Assembly (NCBI RefSeq): GCF_024172165.1
Contig: NZ_JAMZEB010000002.1
Location: 10,991,001 to 11,055,000, forward strand
Length of the DNA stretch: 64,000 bases
Source: Nonomuraea thailandensis
GTDB taxonomy: Bacteria > Actinomycetota > Actinomycetes > Streptosporangiales > Streptosporangiaceae
Reading direction: 5' to 3'
Shown piece after piece: positions 40,737 to 52,100 of this stretch. Numbering within the stretch: position 1 is the first letter of the stretch; each line of letters opens with the position of its first letter. Below the pieces are notes generated by a model. The model saw nothing but the letters and a program-made list of their open reading frames with translations. It made no database searches and was not told the origin of the DNA. The translations under genes and the position numbers were made by a program.

Positions 40737-43226
40737 GTGCCGCACATGTCCCGCCGCCAGGTTCTCTCCCTGTTCCCCGCCGCCGGCCTGCTCGCCGTCG
40801 CCGCCTCCCCGTCGCACGCCGCGGCGGTCGACCACGCGAGGCTGCTCGCCAACACCCTCGCCATCTTCGCCGGCACGCCGGACGTCAACGCCCGCCCCGA
40901 GGTGGCAGGCAAGCTCGCCGCCATCCTCGCCACCGCCCGGCAGCGGCTGGCGGCCATGGACCAGGCGGGCGAGGGGCAGCTCTTCGCCGGCCTGACGCTC
41001 GGCGCCGACGACGTCAACCTCCGGCTCGCCTACCAGTACCTCTACGAGATCGCGCTCGCCACGCGCGCGCCCGGCAGCGCGCTGGCCGACGACGCCGCCG
41101 CGCAGCAGCGCGTCGCCGGCGGCCTGCGCTGGCTGCACGAGCGCCACTTCGGCGACCAGTCGGCCGGTTACTACGGCAACTGGCACAACTGGGAGATCGC
41201 CATCCCCGCCCACGTGAGCAGGACCCTGCTCCTGCTGCCGGAGGCCTTACGCGGTGACCTGACGGCGACCTACCTCGCCTCGATGGACGCCTACCTCCGC
41301 AACGGCAAGGACGGCGACGTCGACCTCGACTCCCGCTTCCACACCGGGGCCAACCTGGCCGACATCACCGCCAACCGCATCCTCCAGGGCGCGCTCACCG
41401 CCGACGACGCCCGCGTCACCAAGGCCGTCGCCGACCAGGCCACCGTCTTCGCCACGATCGACCCCTACCGGCTCCAGCACGGCGTCACCGACGGCTACTA
41501 CCGCGACGGCTCCTTCATCCAGCACCATTCGGTCGCCTACACCGGCTCGTACGGCCGCGGCCTGCTGACCCGCGTCGTGCAGACGCTGAAGATGCTCGAA
41601 GGCGTGACCAGCGGGCCGCAGGACCTGCCGAGCGTCGTGTACCGGTGGATCACCGACGGCTTCGCCCCGCTGATCTTCGAGGGCTGGATGATGGAGATCG
41701 TCAAGGGGCGGGCGGTCTCGCGCACCAGCAGCGGCTACACCGACATCGGCGTGGTCGTGGAGGCCATCGCCGACCTGGCCGACCACGTCGATGACGCGCT
41801 GCCGCTGAAGCGGTACCTGCGGTTCCTGCCGGCCGCGGACACGGCCGCGTTCGTCTCCCCGGTGAGCATCGCCCGGTACGCCGCCATCCGCGCCGACTCC
41901 GGCATCCCGGCCGCCGACCTGAACCCGCCCGAGCGCAGCGTCGCCTTCAACGCCATGGACCGCACCGTGCACCGCCGCCCCGGCTACGCCTTCGCGCTGG
42001 CGCGCAGCTCGGAGCGGATCAGCAAGTACGAGTACATGAACGGCGAGAACCTGATGCCCTGGTTCCAGGGCGACGGGGCGTACTACCTGTACCTGGCGGG
42101 CGAGGACCAGCGCGAGGTGTTCGGCGTCGACTACTACACGGCCGTCTCGCCGTACCGGCTGGCCGGGGTGACCGCGCCGGTGGAGGAGCGGCGGACGGTG
42201 CCCGAGCTGTACGGCCGCTTCTGGTACGAGAACCCGGGCCATCCGCTCAACTTCACCTCCTCCTCGGAGTCCCAGAACACCTACGTGTACTTCCCGCGGG
42301 CGCGGAACGCCTTCTCGGGCGGCGCGACCCTCGGCGCGTACGGGGTGGCGGGCATGGTCCAGTCCGACGACGCCGCGTACGCCGCGAAGCAGGAGGGCCT
42401 CCTGCCCGGCGACTTCGTCGCGTACCGCAACGCGCGCGCCACCAAGTCCTGGTTCATGTTCGACGACGAGATCGTGGTCCTGGCCGCCGGCGTCTCCGGC
42501 CAGGACGGCCGGGACGTGGTGACCACCGTGGACAGCCGCATCGCCGCCCCTGGCGACGCGGTCGCGCTCACGGGCGAGCACTGGGACGGGCAGCCCTGGC
42601 AGCCGGGCGCCCCGGGCGCCCCGGGCGCCTCGCCACGCTGGCTGCGCTACGCCAACGGCACCCGCCGCACCGCCGTCGGCTACGCCTTCCTCACCCGGCA
42701 GCCGGTGACGGCGGGGCTGGAGACGGTCACCCGCAGCCGCCGGGTCGTCCGCGTCGCCAACCCCGACACCGGCGTCACCAAGAACGTGTTCACCGCCACG
42801 ATCTCCGGCGACGTCCCCGCCTTCGCCTACGCCCTGGTGCCGAACGCCACCGAGCCCGCCCTGCGCGCCTACGCGGACGGCCCGCTGACCGTCCTGGCCA
42901 ACAACCGCCACGTCCAGGCGGTGCGGCACAGGACGCTCGGCATCGTGGCCTGCAACGTGTTCGGCCAGGGCCCGCGCCAGGCCGGTGGCCTGCTCGTCGA
43001 CGGCCCGGCCTCGGTCATCGTCCGCTCGTCGGGCGGCCGTACGGTGGTCGCGCTGTCCGATCCGACGATGGAACGCGACCGCGTCTCGGTCGTCGTGCAC
43101 GGCGCCCGGCTCCGGCTCGACACGGCGGACGAGGGGGTGACGGTGCGCCGCGTCCCGGGCGGAACCCTGATCCAGGCCACGACCCACCACGCCTACGGCC
43201 GCACCTTCACCGCCACCCTGCACTGA
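40737..43226 (+). CDS. Polysaccharide lyase family 8 (hyaluronate/chondroitin/xanthan lyase type)
   Basis: 829 residues from GTG 40737 (GGAG six bases upstream; ATG 40746 is in frame). A signal with MSRRQVL (weak Tat-like) and an AHAAA-type cleavage region leads to the alpha/alpha toroid, with GYYGNWHNWEIAIPAHVSRT and the catalytic His/Tyr loop DGSFIQHHSVAYTGSYG. Beta-sandwich domains follow with MNGENLMPWFQGDGAYYLYL. PL8 enzymes cleave uronate-containing polysaccharides by beta-elimination. A GAPGAPGAS stretch near 625 comes from a short 9-bp repeat. The exact substrate cannot be told. Confidence 0.93.
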   Translation: MPHMSRRQVLSLFPAAGLLAVAASPSHAAAVDHARLLANTLAIFAGTPDVNARPEVAGKLAAILATARQRLAAMDQAGEGQLFAGLTLGADDVNLRLAYQYLYEIALATRAPGSALADDAAAQQRVAGGLRWLHERHFGDQSAGYYGNWHNWEIAIPAHVSRTLLLLPEALRGDLTATYLASMDAYLRNGKDGDVDLDSRFHTGANLADITANRILQGALTADDARVTKAVADQATVFATIDPYRLQHGVTDGYYRDGSFIQHHSVAYTGSYGRGLLTRVVQTLKMLEGVTSGPQDLPSVVYRWITDGFAPLIFEGWMMEIVKGRAVSRTSSGYTDIGVVVEAIADLADHVDDALPLKRYLRFLPAADTAAFVSPVSIARYAAIRADSGIPAADLNPPERSVAFNAMDRTVHRRPGYAFALARSSERISKYEYMNGENLMPWFQGDGAYYLYLAGEDQREVFGVDYYTAVSPYRLAGVTAPVEERRTVPELYGRFWYENPGHPLNFTSSSESQNTYVYFPRARNAFSGGATLGAYGVAGMVQSDDAAYAAKQEGLLPGDFVAYRNARATKSWFMFDDEIVVLAAGVSGQDGRDVVTTVDSRIAAPGDAVALTGEHWDGQPWQPGAPGAPGASPRWLRYANGTRRTAVGYAFLTRQPVTAGLETVTRSRRVVRVANPDTGVTKNVFTATISGDVPAFAYALVPNATEPALRAYADGPLTVLANNRHVQAVRHRTLGIVACNVFGQGPRQAGGLLVDGPASVIVRSSGGRTVVALSDPTMERDRVSVVVHGARLRLDTADEGVTVRRVPGGTLIQATTHHAYGRTFTATLH

Positions 43227-43230
43227 GCGC

Positions 43231-43779
43231 ATGGAGCGAGCCCGCCAGCTCGTAGGTGAGATGCTCATCTACTGCTTCGTGGTCGTCCTGGCCACCGGCG
43301 CCTTCCTGGCCTTCCACTACACGCCCGGTGGCCACGAGGTGCTCTACGACGGCGGCTACGCGCCGCTGAGCGGCGTCCCGATGAGCGCGGCCTACGTGTC
43401 CACCCTGGAGATCAGCTTCGACGTACGCGGCGGTCTGCTCATCAGGCAACTGCACCTCACCTCCTCGACCCTGCTCCTGCTGGGCGCCGTCGTGTGGGTC
43501 ATGCTCGGACATTTCCGGTACGCGCCCGCGTGGCTGGGCCTGGGCCTGCTCGTGGTGAGCTTCGCGGGCGGCTACGGCTCCGTGGACGACCTGCTGTCCG
43601 GCACCGTCCTGGGCGGGCTCCCGATCGCCGTCTGGTACGGCCTGCACCTGCTCGCCGCGCTGGCCCTGATCGTCACGCTGGTCGTCTCCTCCCGCAGGGA
43701 GGCCGCCGACCGGCCGCGGACCCCCGGTTTCGTGGCCCTGGCCATCGCCCTCACCGCCCTGGTGTTCCTCTGGCCCTGA
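43231..43779 (+). CDS. Cytochrome b N-domain-like membrane protein
   Basis: 182 residues with about five hydrophobic helices. FLAFHYTPGGHEVLYDGGYA, then LLIRQLHLTSSTLLLLGAVV and WYGLHLLAALAL resemble the heme-b-binding half of bc-complex cytochrome b, but the second half of that protein is absent. Histidines at FHYTP, QLHLT and GLHLL could ligate heme. Partners unknown. It starts four bases after the PL8 stop. Confidence 0.65.
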   Translation: MERARQLVGEMLIYCFVVVLATGAFLAFHYTPGGHEVLYDGGYAPLSGVPMSAAYVSTLEISFDVRGGLLIRQLHLTSSTLLLLGAVVWVMLGHFRYAPAWLGLGLLVVSFAGGYGSVDDLLSGTVLGGLPIAVWYGLHLLAALALIVTLVVSSRREAADRPRTPGFVALAIALTALVFLWP

Positions 43780-43816
43780 CCGGGAATCTGTTCCCTCAGG
43801 GGTCAGGAGGTCGCAC

Positions 43817-43987
43817 ATGCCCGTCATCGTGGGCGCCATTGCCGCCCTGCTCACGTTCATCGTGATCGGCAGCCTGCTGGCACCGCTGGGCACCATGCAT
43901 CCGGTGGAGATCGCGATCATCGCGTTCGTGGCGATGGTGGCGGGCGTCGCGGCGGGCGTCTGGGAAGTCCGCCGCCGCCGGAGCTGA
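43817..43987 (+). CDS. Small two-helix membrane protein (56 aa)
   Basis: ATG 43817 with AGGAGG nine bases upstream encodes 56 residues. Two hydrophobic helices (IVGAIAALLTFIVIGSLLA and VEIAIIAFVAMVAGVAAGVW) surround a short loop, and the tail EVRRRRS is basic and so probably cytoplasmic. It lies 37 bases after the cytochrome-b-like gene and is probably in its operon. Confidence 0.7.
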   Translation: MPVIVGAIAALLTFIVIGSLLAPLGTMHPVEIAIIAFVAMVAGVAAGVWEVRRRRS

Positions 43988-43997
43988 ACTGCTCATA

Positions 43998-44022
43998 AAA
44001 GTGCTCATTCGGTGAGCACTTT
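43998..44022. promoter_or_regulatory. 25-bp operator-like palindrome
   Basis: AAAGTGCTCA and TGAGCACTTT are perfect 10-bp arms around TTCGG, 45 bases before the VOC gene start. An extra TGCTCA half-site sits at 43990-43995. A strong candidate operator; no regulator gene is adjacent. Confidence 0.7.
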
Positions 44023-44066
44023 CGGGGGCGATGATGGTGGCACACCTCAGGGAGAAGGAGCCCCAG

Positions 44067-44495
44067 ATGCTTCGAGGACTCACCACCACCGCCTTCTACT
44101 CGCCCGACTTCGAGGCGACCAAGCGCTGGTACACCGAGCTGTTCGGCATCCCGCCGTACATGGACACCCCGGCGTACATGGAGTGGCGCATCGGCGACTA
44201 CCAGCACGAGTTCGGCGTCATCCACAGCAAGTACGCCGGCAGCCCGCTGGCCATGACCCCCGACCCCGCCACGATCGGCAGGCCCGCGGGCGCCATCGTC
44301 TACTGGCACGTGGACGACGTCCCCGAGGCGCAGGCCCGGCTCGTGGCCATGGGCGCGACCGCGCACGACTCGCCCCACGACCGCGGCACCGGCTTCATCA
44401 CCGCCTCCGTGATCGACCCCTGGGGCAACGTCCTGGGCCTGATGTACAACCCGCACTACCTCGAGATCCTCGCCGCCATGAAGGGCACGTCATGA
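44067..44495 (+). CDS. VOC-family (glyoxalase/dioxygenase-fold) protein
   Basis: 142 residues from ATG 44067, preceded by GGAGAAGGAG. The fold is marked by TTTAFYSPDFEATKRWYTEL, IVYWHVDDVPEAQARLVAMG and SVIDPWGNVLGLMYNP. VOC proteins bind metals or small toxins and include glyoxalases and bleomycin-type resistance proteins. The gene overlaps the next by four bases (ATGA). The palindrome at 43998-44022 suggests tight, inducible control. Confidence 0.87.
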   Translation: MLRGLTTTAFYSPDFEATKRWYTELFGIPPYMDTPAYMEWRIGDYQHEFGVIHSKYAGSPLAMTPDPATIGRPAGAIVYWHVDDVPEAQARLVAMGATAHDSPHDRGTGFITASVIDPWGNVLGLMYNPHYLEILAAMKGTS

Positions 44496-44815
44496 CGATC
44501 TTCCCCGACGCGGCCGCGTGGCGGAGCTGGCTGTCCGAGCACCACGACACGGAGACCGAGGCGTGGGTGGTGCTGGCCAAGAAGGGCACCACGCGGCCGA
44601 CGAGCCTCACCTACGAGCAGGCCCTGGAGGAGGCGCTGTGCCACGGCTGGATCGACGGCCTGACCCGCGCCCGCGACGCCACCACCTACCTCCAGCGCTA
44701 CACCCCGCGCCGACCCCGCAGCAACTGGTCCGCGCGGAACCTCGCCAGGGTGGAGCGCCTGCGGGAGCAGGGCCGCATGCGACCGGCGGGCCTCGCCGCG
44801 GCCGAGCGCCGCTAG
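44492..44815 (+). CDS. YdeI/OmdA-like protein, shortened
   Basis: 107 residues. AWVVLAKKGTTRPTSLTYEQ, ALEEALCHGWIDGLTR and RYTPRRPRSNWSARN are the N-terminal half of YdeI/OmpD-associated proteins, which are usually ~180-195 residues and end with an OmdA domain. Here the reading frame stops after MRPAGLAAAERR, and I found no continuation in another frame, so the gene is 3'-truncated or a short variant. Coupled to the VOC gene. Confidence 0.78.
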   Translation: MTIFPDAAAWRSWLSEHHDTETEAWVVLAKKGTTRPTSLTYEQALEEALCHGWIDGLTRARDATTYLQRYTPRRPRSNWSARNLARVERLREQGRMRPAGLAAAERR

Positions 44816-44911
44816 CCGCCTCAGGTGGCGATCGGACCGGATCCCCAGGATTTCGGACCGCTCGATCGGCGGGCGGGGACGTCAGGCGGGCCGGCCCGCG
44901 AGAGTCGGGGC

Positions 44912-45490
44912 ATGGCAGACATCTCCTCCCCATCGGCCGCCCCGAGAACCGGCCGCGCGCTGACCTTCCTCGCCCACCGCTGGCCCACCCTGGCCGGCCT
45001 GGCGGCGGCGGCGTTCTCCGTCATGGACGACCAGGACGGCCGCAACCAGGGCCTCGTGGTCTTCCTGGCGGCCCTCATCTACCTGGGCACCGCGGTGGTC
45101 GACCGGCCCGGAGTCGTGTGGATCCTGTTCGGCGCCTGCGTGGCGGGGGTGCTGGTGGTGGAGGTGATCGGCGCGGAGCTGTGGCCCGTGCTGGTCGGCG
45201 GTGCGGTGTCCGTCATCGTGCTCAGCCTGGTCAGCGGCCTGCCGAGCAGGCCACGGCTGGCCGCCGTGCAGATCCCGCTGATGCTGGTCTGCGGAGCCGC
45301 CGCGCTCGTCGCGCTGGCCCTGGACCCGGTACTCGGGACGTGGCTGGTCGCGGTCGCGCTCATCGGCCACGCCGTCCAGGACGTGATCGTCTGGCGGGCG
45401 AACAAGGTCGTGGCCCGGTCGCTCGCGGAGTTCTGCTTCGTGCTCGACTTCACTCTCGGCATCGCGATCATCGTCCTGCTGTTCGTGTGA
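44912..45490 (+). CDS. Multi-pass membrane protein, unknown
   Basis: 192 residues with about six hydrophobic helices (for example GLVVFLAALIYLGTAVV, LLVGGAVSV region and the final FTLGIAIIVLLFV). A short polar N-terminus and one central cytoplasmic loop (SGLPSRPRLAAVQ) are visible. No family motif recognised. ATG 44912 chosen as the first Met with the hydrophobic core intact. Confidence 0.72.
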   Translation: MADISSPSAAPRTGRALTFLAHRWPTLAGLAAAAFSVMDDQDGRNQGLVVFLAALIYLGTAVVDRPGVVWILFGACVAGVLVVEVIGAELWPVLVGGAVSVIVLSLVSGLPSRPRLAAVQIPLMLVCGAAALVALALDPVLGTWLVAVALIGHAVQDVIVWRANKVVARSLAEFCFVLDFTLGIAIIVLLFV

Positions 45491-45578
45491 CACGGCGAAA
45501 TCATGACGGCCCTGGGGCTGCGGCCGGAGGACGGGCGGGTAGCTAAAGATCGACCCAGTTCCAGGCGAAGGGTGCCAG

Positions 45579-47384
<1,806 letters not shown>

Positions 47385-47385
47385 C

Positions 47386-48195
47386 TCACCGGAAGGCCTG
47401 GTGCAGCTCGGCGATCGAGGCCATCCCGGTGACGAACCCGAACCGCCCGGCGCGCATCTCCCTGGCCCCGTCCAGGAACGCGCGCAGGGCCAGCCGGGAG
47501 AGGGCGCCGCCGACGCTGACCCGCCGCACGCCGATCCCGGCGAGCTGCTCCAGCGTGATCTCCGGGTCGGCGAAGCCCATCACGACGTTGACGGGCTTGC
47601 CGACGGAGGAGACGACGGCGCGCATCTGGTCGAGCGTGCGCAGGCCCGGCGCGTACAGGACGTCCGCGCCCGCCGCCTCGAACGCCTGCAGGCGGCGGAT
47701 CGTGTCATCGAGGTCGTCCACGCCGTGCAGCAGGTTCTCCGCCCTGGCGGTCAGCACGAGCGGGACGGGCAGCCCGCGCGCGACCTCGACGGCCGCCCGC
47801 ACCCGCTCGACGGCTCGCTCGAACTCGTAGATCGGCGCGCGGGGGTCGCCCGTGGCGTCCTCGATGGAGGCGCCGGCCGCGCCGTGGGCGCAGGCGTCGG
47901 CGACCATCTTGGCGGCCTCGGCGGGGTCGTCCGCGAAGCCGTTCTCCAGGTCGGCGTTGACCGGCAGGCCGGTGGCCTCGGCGATCTGCCGGCAGTTGTC
48001 GAGGATGTCCTGCCGGCCGGCGCGGGTGCGGCCGAGCGCGTTGGCCACGCCGAGGCTGGTGGTGGCCAGCGCCTCGAAGCCGAGGCCGGCCAGGAGCCTG
48101 GCCGTGCCCGCGTCCCACGGGTTGGGCAGCAGAAGGGGCTCCGGCCGTTCGTGCAGGGCGCGGAAACGGGCTGCCCGGGCCGTCTGATCCGTCAT
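47386..48195 (-). CDS. Isocitrate lyase/PEP-mutase family enzyme
   Basis: 269 residues of the phosphoenolpyruvate mutase/methylisocitrate lyase superfamily barrel. LLLPNPWDAGTARLLAGLGF is the N-terminal substrate loop, NADLENGFADD the metal-binding Asp region, and GASIEDATGDP follows it. The KKCGH-type loop of isocitrate lyase is not seen, so the reaction (C-C or P-C bond cleavage of an alpha-oxyacid) is open. It is divergent from a LysR gene with a palindrome in the gap, suggesting LysR control. Confidence 0.87.
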   Translation of the reverse strand: MTDQTARAARFRALHERPEPLLLPNPWDAGTARLLAGLGFEALATTSLGVANALGRTRAGRQDILDNCRQIAEATGLPVNADLENGFADDPAEAAKMVADACAHGAAGASIEDATGDPRAPIYEFERAVERVRAAVEVARGLPVPLVLTARAENLLHGVDDLDDTIRRLQAFEAAGADVLYAPGLRTLDQMRAVVSSVGKPVNVVMGFADPEITLEQLAGIGVRRVSVGGALSRLALRAFLDGAREMRAGRFGFVTGMASIAELHQAFR

Positions 48196-48250
48196 GCGCC
48201 CACTGTCGCCACCGCTCCACCGATCGGTCAAATGCATAGTCGGGATCTTT

Positions 48251-48271
48251 TCCATCAGGAATACTGATGGA
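48251..48271. promoter_or_regulatory. LysR-type operator
   Basis: TCCATCAG and CTGATGGA, perfect 8-bp arms with a 5-base spacer, end three bases before the LysR GTG. The position suits autorepression and control of the divergent gene. Confidence 0.65.
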
Positions 48272-48273
48272 TC

Positions 48274-49188
48274 GTGACGCTCGACGAGCTGGAGACCTTT
48301 CTCTGCATCGCCCGGGTGGGCGGGTTCACGGAGGCGTCCAGGAGGCTGAACCGGTCCCAGCCCGCGATCAGCCGCCGCGTGCACGAGCTCGAACGGTCGC
48401 TGGGGGCGGCGCTGTTCGAGCGGGCCGGGCGTCAGGTGGCGCTGACCGAGGCGGGCCGGGCGCTGCTGCCGCACGCGGAGGCCGTGCTCGCCTCGGTCCG
48501 CGACGCGGAGCGGGCCGTGCGCGACGCCTCCGCCGGCGGGGCCGCCCGCACGCTCAGCCTGGCCATCGTCGGCACCCTGGCCGACTCGCACATCGTGGAC
48601 GCGCTGCGCACGTTCGAGTCGCGCTTCCCCCAGGCCGGGGTCGAGCTGCGCACGGCCACCAGCCGGGAGGTGAGCGCCCTCGTCCGCGGCGGCGAGGCCA
48701 CCATGGGCCTGCGCTACTTCCCCGACCCGGACCCGCGCCTGGAGTCGATCCCCCTCGGCGCGGAGCGGCTGCTGGTCGTGCTGCCCGCCTCCCACCCGGT
48801 CACCGCCGGCCGCCTGCCCGACCTGCGCGCCTTCCAGGGTGAGCGCTGGCTGAGCTTCCCGCCCGAGCGGGGCCGCTCCGACTCCTACGGGCACCTCCTC
48901 GAACGCCTGCTGGCCGCGTCCGGGCTCGCCGAGCCCTCGATCACCCGCATCGACAGCCTCACCGCGCAGCGGCGGCTGGTGGAGGCGGGCTTCGGTCTCG
49001 CGCTCATGCCCACCAGCAGCGTCCGGGAGGAGCTGCGCCTCGGCAGCCTGCGGGCGATCGAGATCGAGAGCCTGGACGCGGGCCTGCCGGTGGTCGCGGT
49101 CCTGCGGCGGCGCGGCTACCGTGGCACGCTCGCCGAGCCCTTCCTGAGCGTGCTGCGGGACCACACCCCCGGGCTGCTCACCTGGTGA
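48274..49188 (+). CDS. LysR-family transcriptional regulator
   Basis: 304 residues from GTG 48274. The N-terminal winged helix is LDELETFLCIARVGGFTEAS followed by RLNRSQPAISRRVHELERS. The substrate-binding domain covers about 90-295. The immediate palindrome and the divergent PEP-mutase-family gene suggest a local regulator sensing that enzyme's substrate. It overlaps the convergent CAZyme gene by 11 bases. Confidence 0.92.
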   Translation: MTLDELETFLCIARVGGFTEASRRLNRSQPAISRRVHELERSLGAALFERAGRQVALTEAGRALLPHAEAVLASVRDAERAVRDASAGGAARTLSLAIVGTLADSHIVDALRTFESRFPQAGVELRTATSREVSALVRGGEATMGLRYFPDPDPRLESIPLGAERLLVVLPASHPVTAGRLPDLRAFQGERWLSFPPERGRSDSYGHLLERLLAASGLAEPSITRIDSLTAQRRLVEAGFGLALMPTSSVREELRLGSLRAIEIESLDAGLPVVAVLRRRGYRGTLAEPFLSVLRDHTPGLLTW

Positions 49189-52100
49189 CGCGGACGTCGT
49201 CGAAGTCGACCGCCGCCCTGCCGGTGATGAGCTGGACGGAGCCGGGGCCGGTGATCGGGCTCGGATCGGTCACCGTGACGCGAGGCGCGGGGTCGTCGCC
49301 GACGAAGGCGCGGATCTGCGCCCCGCGCAGCTCGACCCGCAACGTCGTCGGGCCCGTGACCGCCGGCCCGGCGCCGGTGGCGAGCACGCCCGTGCCTGCC
49401 CGGTAGACGTCCACGGAGCCGTTGGGCCGCAGGTAGACCAGGTAGCCCGACTGCGTGTACGCGTCGCCGGGCTTGGCCGTGCGCACCTGGACGCCGCCGA
49501 ACGCGGTCGAGGTCGCCGTCGTGCGGAAGTCGATGCGGGTCTCGACGGTGCCGTCGGCGATCGTCAGGCCGTTGACGTAGGACCGCCAGCCCGTACGGGT
49601 CGTGTCCTGCTGGCGGTAGACGCCGCCGGTGACGCTCCAGGAGCCGTCCACGGCGGTCCACGCCTGCGACGGCGAGGAGAAGCCGTCGCGGAAGACGACG
49701 CCCTGGGCGTCCGGCACGATGGTCAGCGGAAGGGGGTCGAGCTCGGTCGTTCCGGTGGTGCGCACCGTGCGGACGGTGAGCGCGCACGGGCCGGGCAGCG
49801 TCGTCTCCCGCACGGTGACCTGCGCGAACGCGCTTCCGCCGCCCGCCCGTGCCCTGGTGGGCACGGTGGTGACGTCGCCGGTCAGGCAGGGGCCCGACAC
49901 GGTCGCCTCGCGGATGCTCCGCCCCGACAGCCGCACGTCGAGCCGCGTGCCCGCCACCGCCTCGGCCGCGCTCAGGGAGGCGGTGACGAGGTTCCTGCCC
50001 ACGTCGGAGCGGGCCGCGGCGGCGACCAGGCGTGCGGCGTCGCGCCGGGTCAGCACGTCCTCGCGGGCCAGTGCCGCGGTGGTCCTGGTGACGTGGGTGA
50101 CGAAGGCGTGGTGGCTGTCCCACTGCTCGTCGGCGCGCAGGCGGTCGGCGACCGTGCAGCCGGTGCCGTCGCCGGGGTTGGCGACGCCGGTGTCGCGGTC
50201 GCCGATGAAGACGCGCGCCCGCTCGTCCGACCCGACGCACGCGTCGTCCACGACCCGGATGTCGTAGGCCAGCGTGCCCGTGGCCTTGAGGTCGAGCACC
50301 TGGAGCGTGCGCCTGCCGCCCGCGACCGGGAACGACGACGGCCACAACACCGCCGACCCCGTGCCGGTCCAGCGGATCTCCACGCTGCGGCCGTCACGCT
50401 CGACCACCACGCCCGAGGCGTTCTGCGCCTCTGAGCGGGACCCCACCGCGACGGCACCGCCGCCGATCCATCGCAGCGTGTCGCCCTTGTCCAGCACGAG
50501 CGGGATGCGCTCGAAGAACGGCGTGGCGCCGGCCTCGACCCGCACCCGCAGCCGGTCGTCCAGCGTCACCGACTTGGTGCCGCCCGCCGCCGCGTACCGG
50601 ATCTCCAGGTCGTCGAGGTCGCCCGCCGCCGCCGGATCCACGGGAGCGCCGTCGCGGTAGAACGCGGGGACGGGCTGGTCGTAGGAGTCGAAGTGCACGC
50701 CGTCCGCCGCCGTCCACCCGGTGCCCCACGAGAGCTCCGCGTCCACCGGCCGGGTGCGCGGCGCGCCGATCTGGGGCGCGTTCTGCCCCTGGACGACCAC
50801 GCCGAGCTTCGGGTCGTAGAGGTAGCTGAGCCCGAACCGCTGGTTGTCCCAGAAGCCGTACTGGGTGTCCACGTGCTTGCCGAAGCCCAGGCCGACGACG
50901 TACGAGGGCCGCTTGGCGAAGACGAACCGCTGCCCGGTCACCGCGTCCGCGCGGTGCTCGGTGTACGGGGCTCCGGCGTAGGGGCGCAGCGTCCTGATGG
51001 CGGCCAGGCGGTCGGCGGCGGCCGGGTGGTACTCCTCGCCCAGCGCCACGTCCCTGATGATCGACGGATCGAGGTAGGCCCAGGTCGGGGCGATGAGCGG
51101 CGCGACCGAGGTCTGCCAGCCCGCCCGCGCGAACGCGGCGCGGCGCTCCTCGCTCTCCTCCCGGGTCGCCGAGTAGGCGCGGGCCTGCGGGATCACCGAG
51201 CCCCAGAGGTTGTTGGAGCCGATCGGCAGCTCGTCGGCGTAGTTCCAGCCGCGGTGCCGCGAGTCGATGGCGGTGTTGATGAAGTAGCCGTCGAGCCCCT
51301 GGTCGTAGAGCAGGTTGTACTGGGCCCAGTCCAGGTAGCGCGCCTGCATCCGGTCGATCACCGGCCGGGTGGCGGGGTCGGCCCAGCCGGCGAGGTCCTC
51401 GGACTCGACTTCGAGGCTGTAGCGGTGGGCGACGGTGCCGTCGCGGAAGAACCCGGCCTCGCCCTGCGAGACCTTCTCGTGCTCGGCCAGGCGCTGCTCG
51501 AACCGGGCGCGCAAGTCGGCGTCGCCGAAGCGGCCGAGCAGGCGGGAGATGCCGACCAGCCCGCCGGCGACCTGGTTGGCGAACTGCGCGCCGCGCGGCC
51601 CCCACACCTCCTCGTCCTCCAGGAACCACGTGCTCGCCCGCTTCATGGCCGCGGTCAGCTCCGCCACCAGGGCGGGATCGAGGGTGCCGTCGGCGTCGAG
51701 GAGCTCCAGCATGACCGCGTACAGTTCGAGCGCGCACCCCGTGGCGGCCCGCGAGTGCAGGTCGCCCGAACCTTGCGGGAACGAGCCGTCGGCGTTCTGG
51801 GTGCCGAGCATGAACCGCAGCGCCGCCTCCAGGCGGCCGCGCAGGGCCGCGTCCCGCCGGTACGGGTTCCACGGCCGGTCGGCGGTGTAGAAGTAGGCGA
51901 GCGTGAGGACGTTCTCCATGACCCGGGCGTCGTTCGGCCCCTGCCCGGTGCGCCAGCAGTTGCAGGTGATGAACCCGTAGTTCGTGGCGCTGTCGTCGTT
52001 GACGCTGTTGGCCAGGCGCGCCAGATTGCCCAGGTAGGGCGCGATCTGCTGCTCCAGGCCGGTGAAGCCGGCGAGGTCGATCGCGGTGGGGTCGAGGGCG

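Noticed and set aside
42600..42632. Short GGGCGCCCC tandem repeat in the PL8 gene as a mobile or regulatory element
   Set aside because: It is in frame and merely encodes a GAPGAPGA linker between domains.
41247..43268. 673-codon open frame antisense to the PL8 lyase
   Set aside because: Composition is a GC-rich shadow (Val/Gly/Arg/His-rich, no domain) of a well-supported gene on the other strand.
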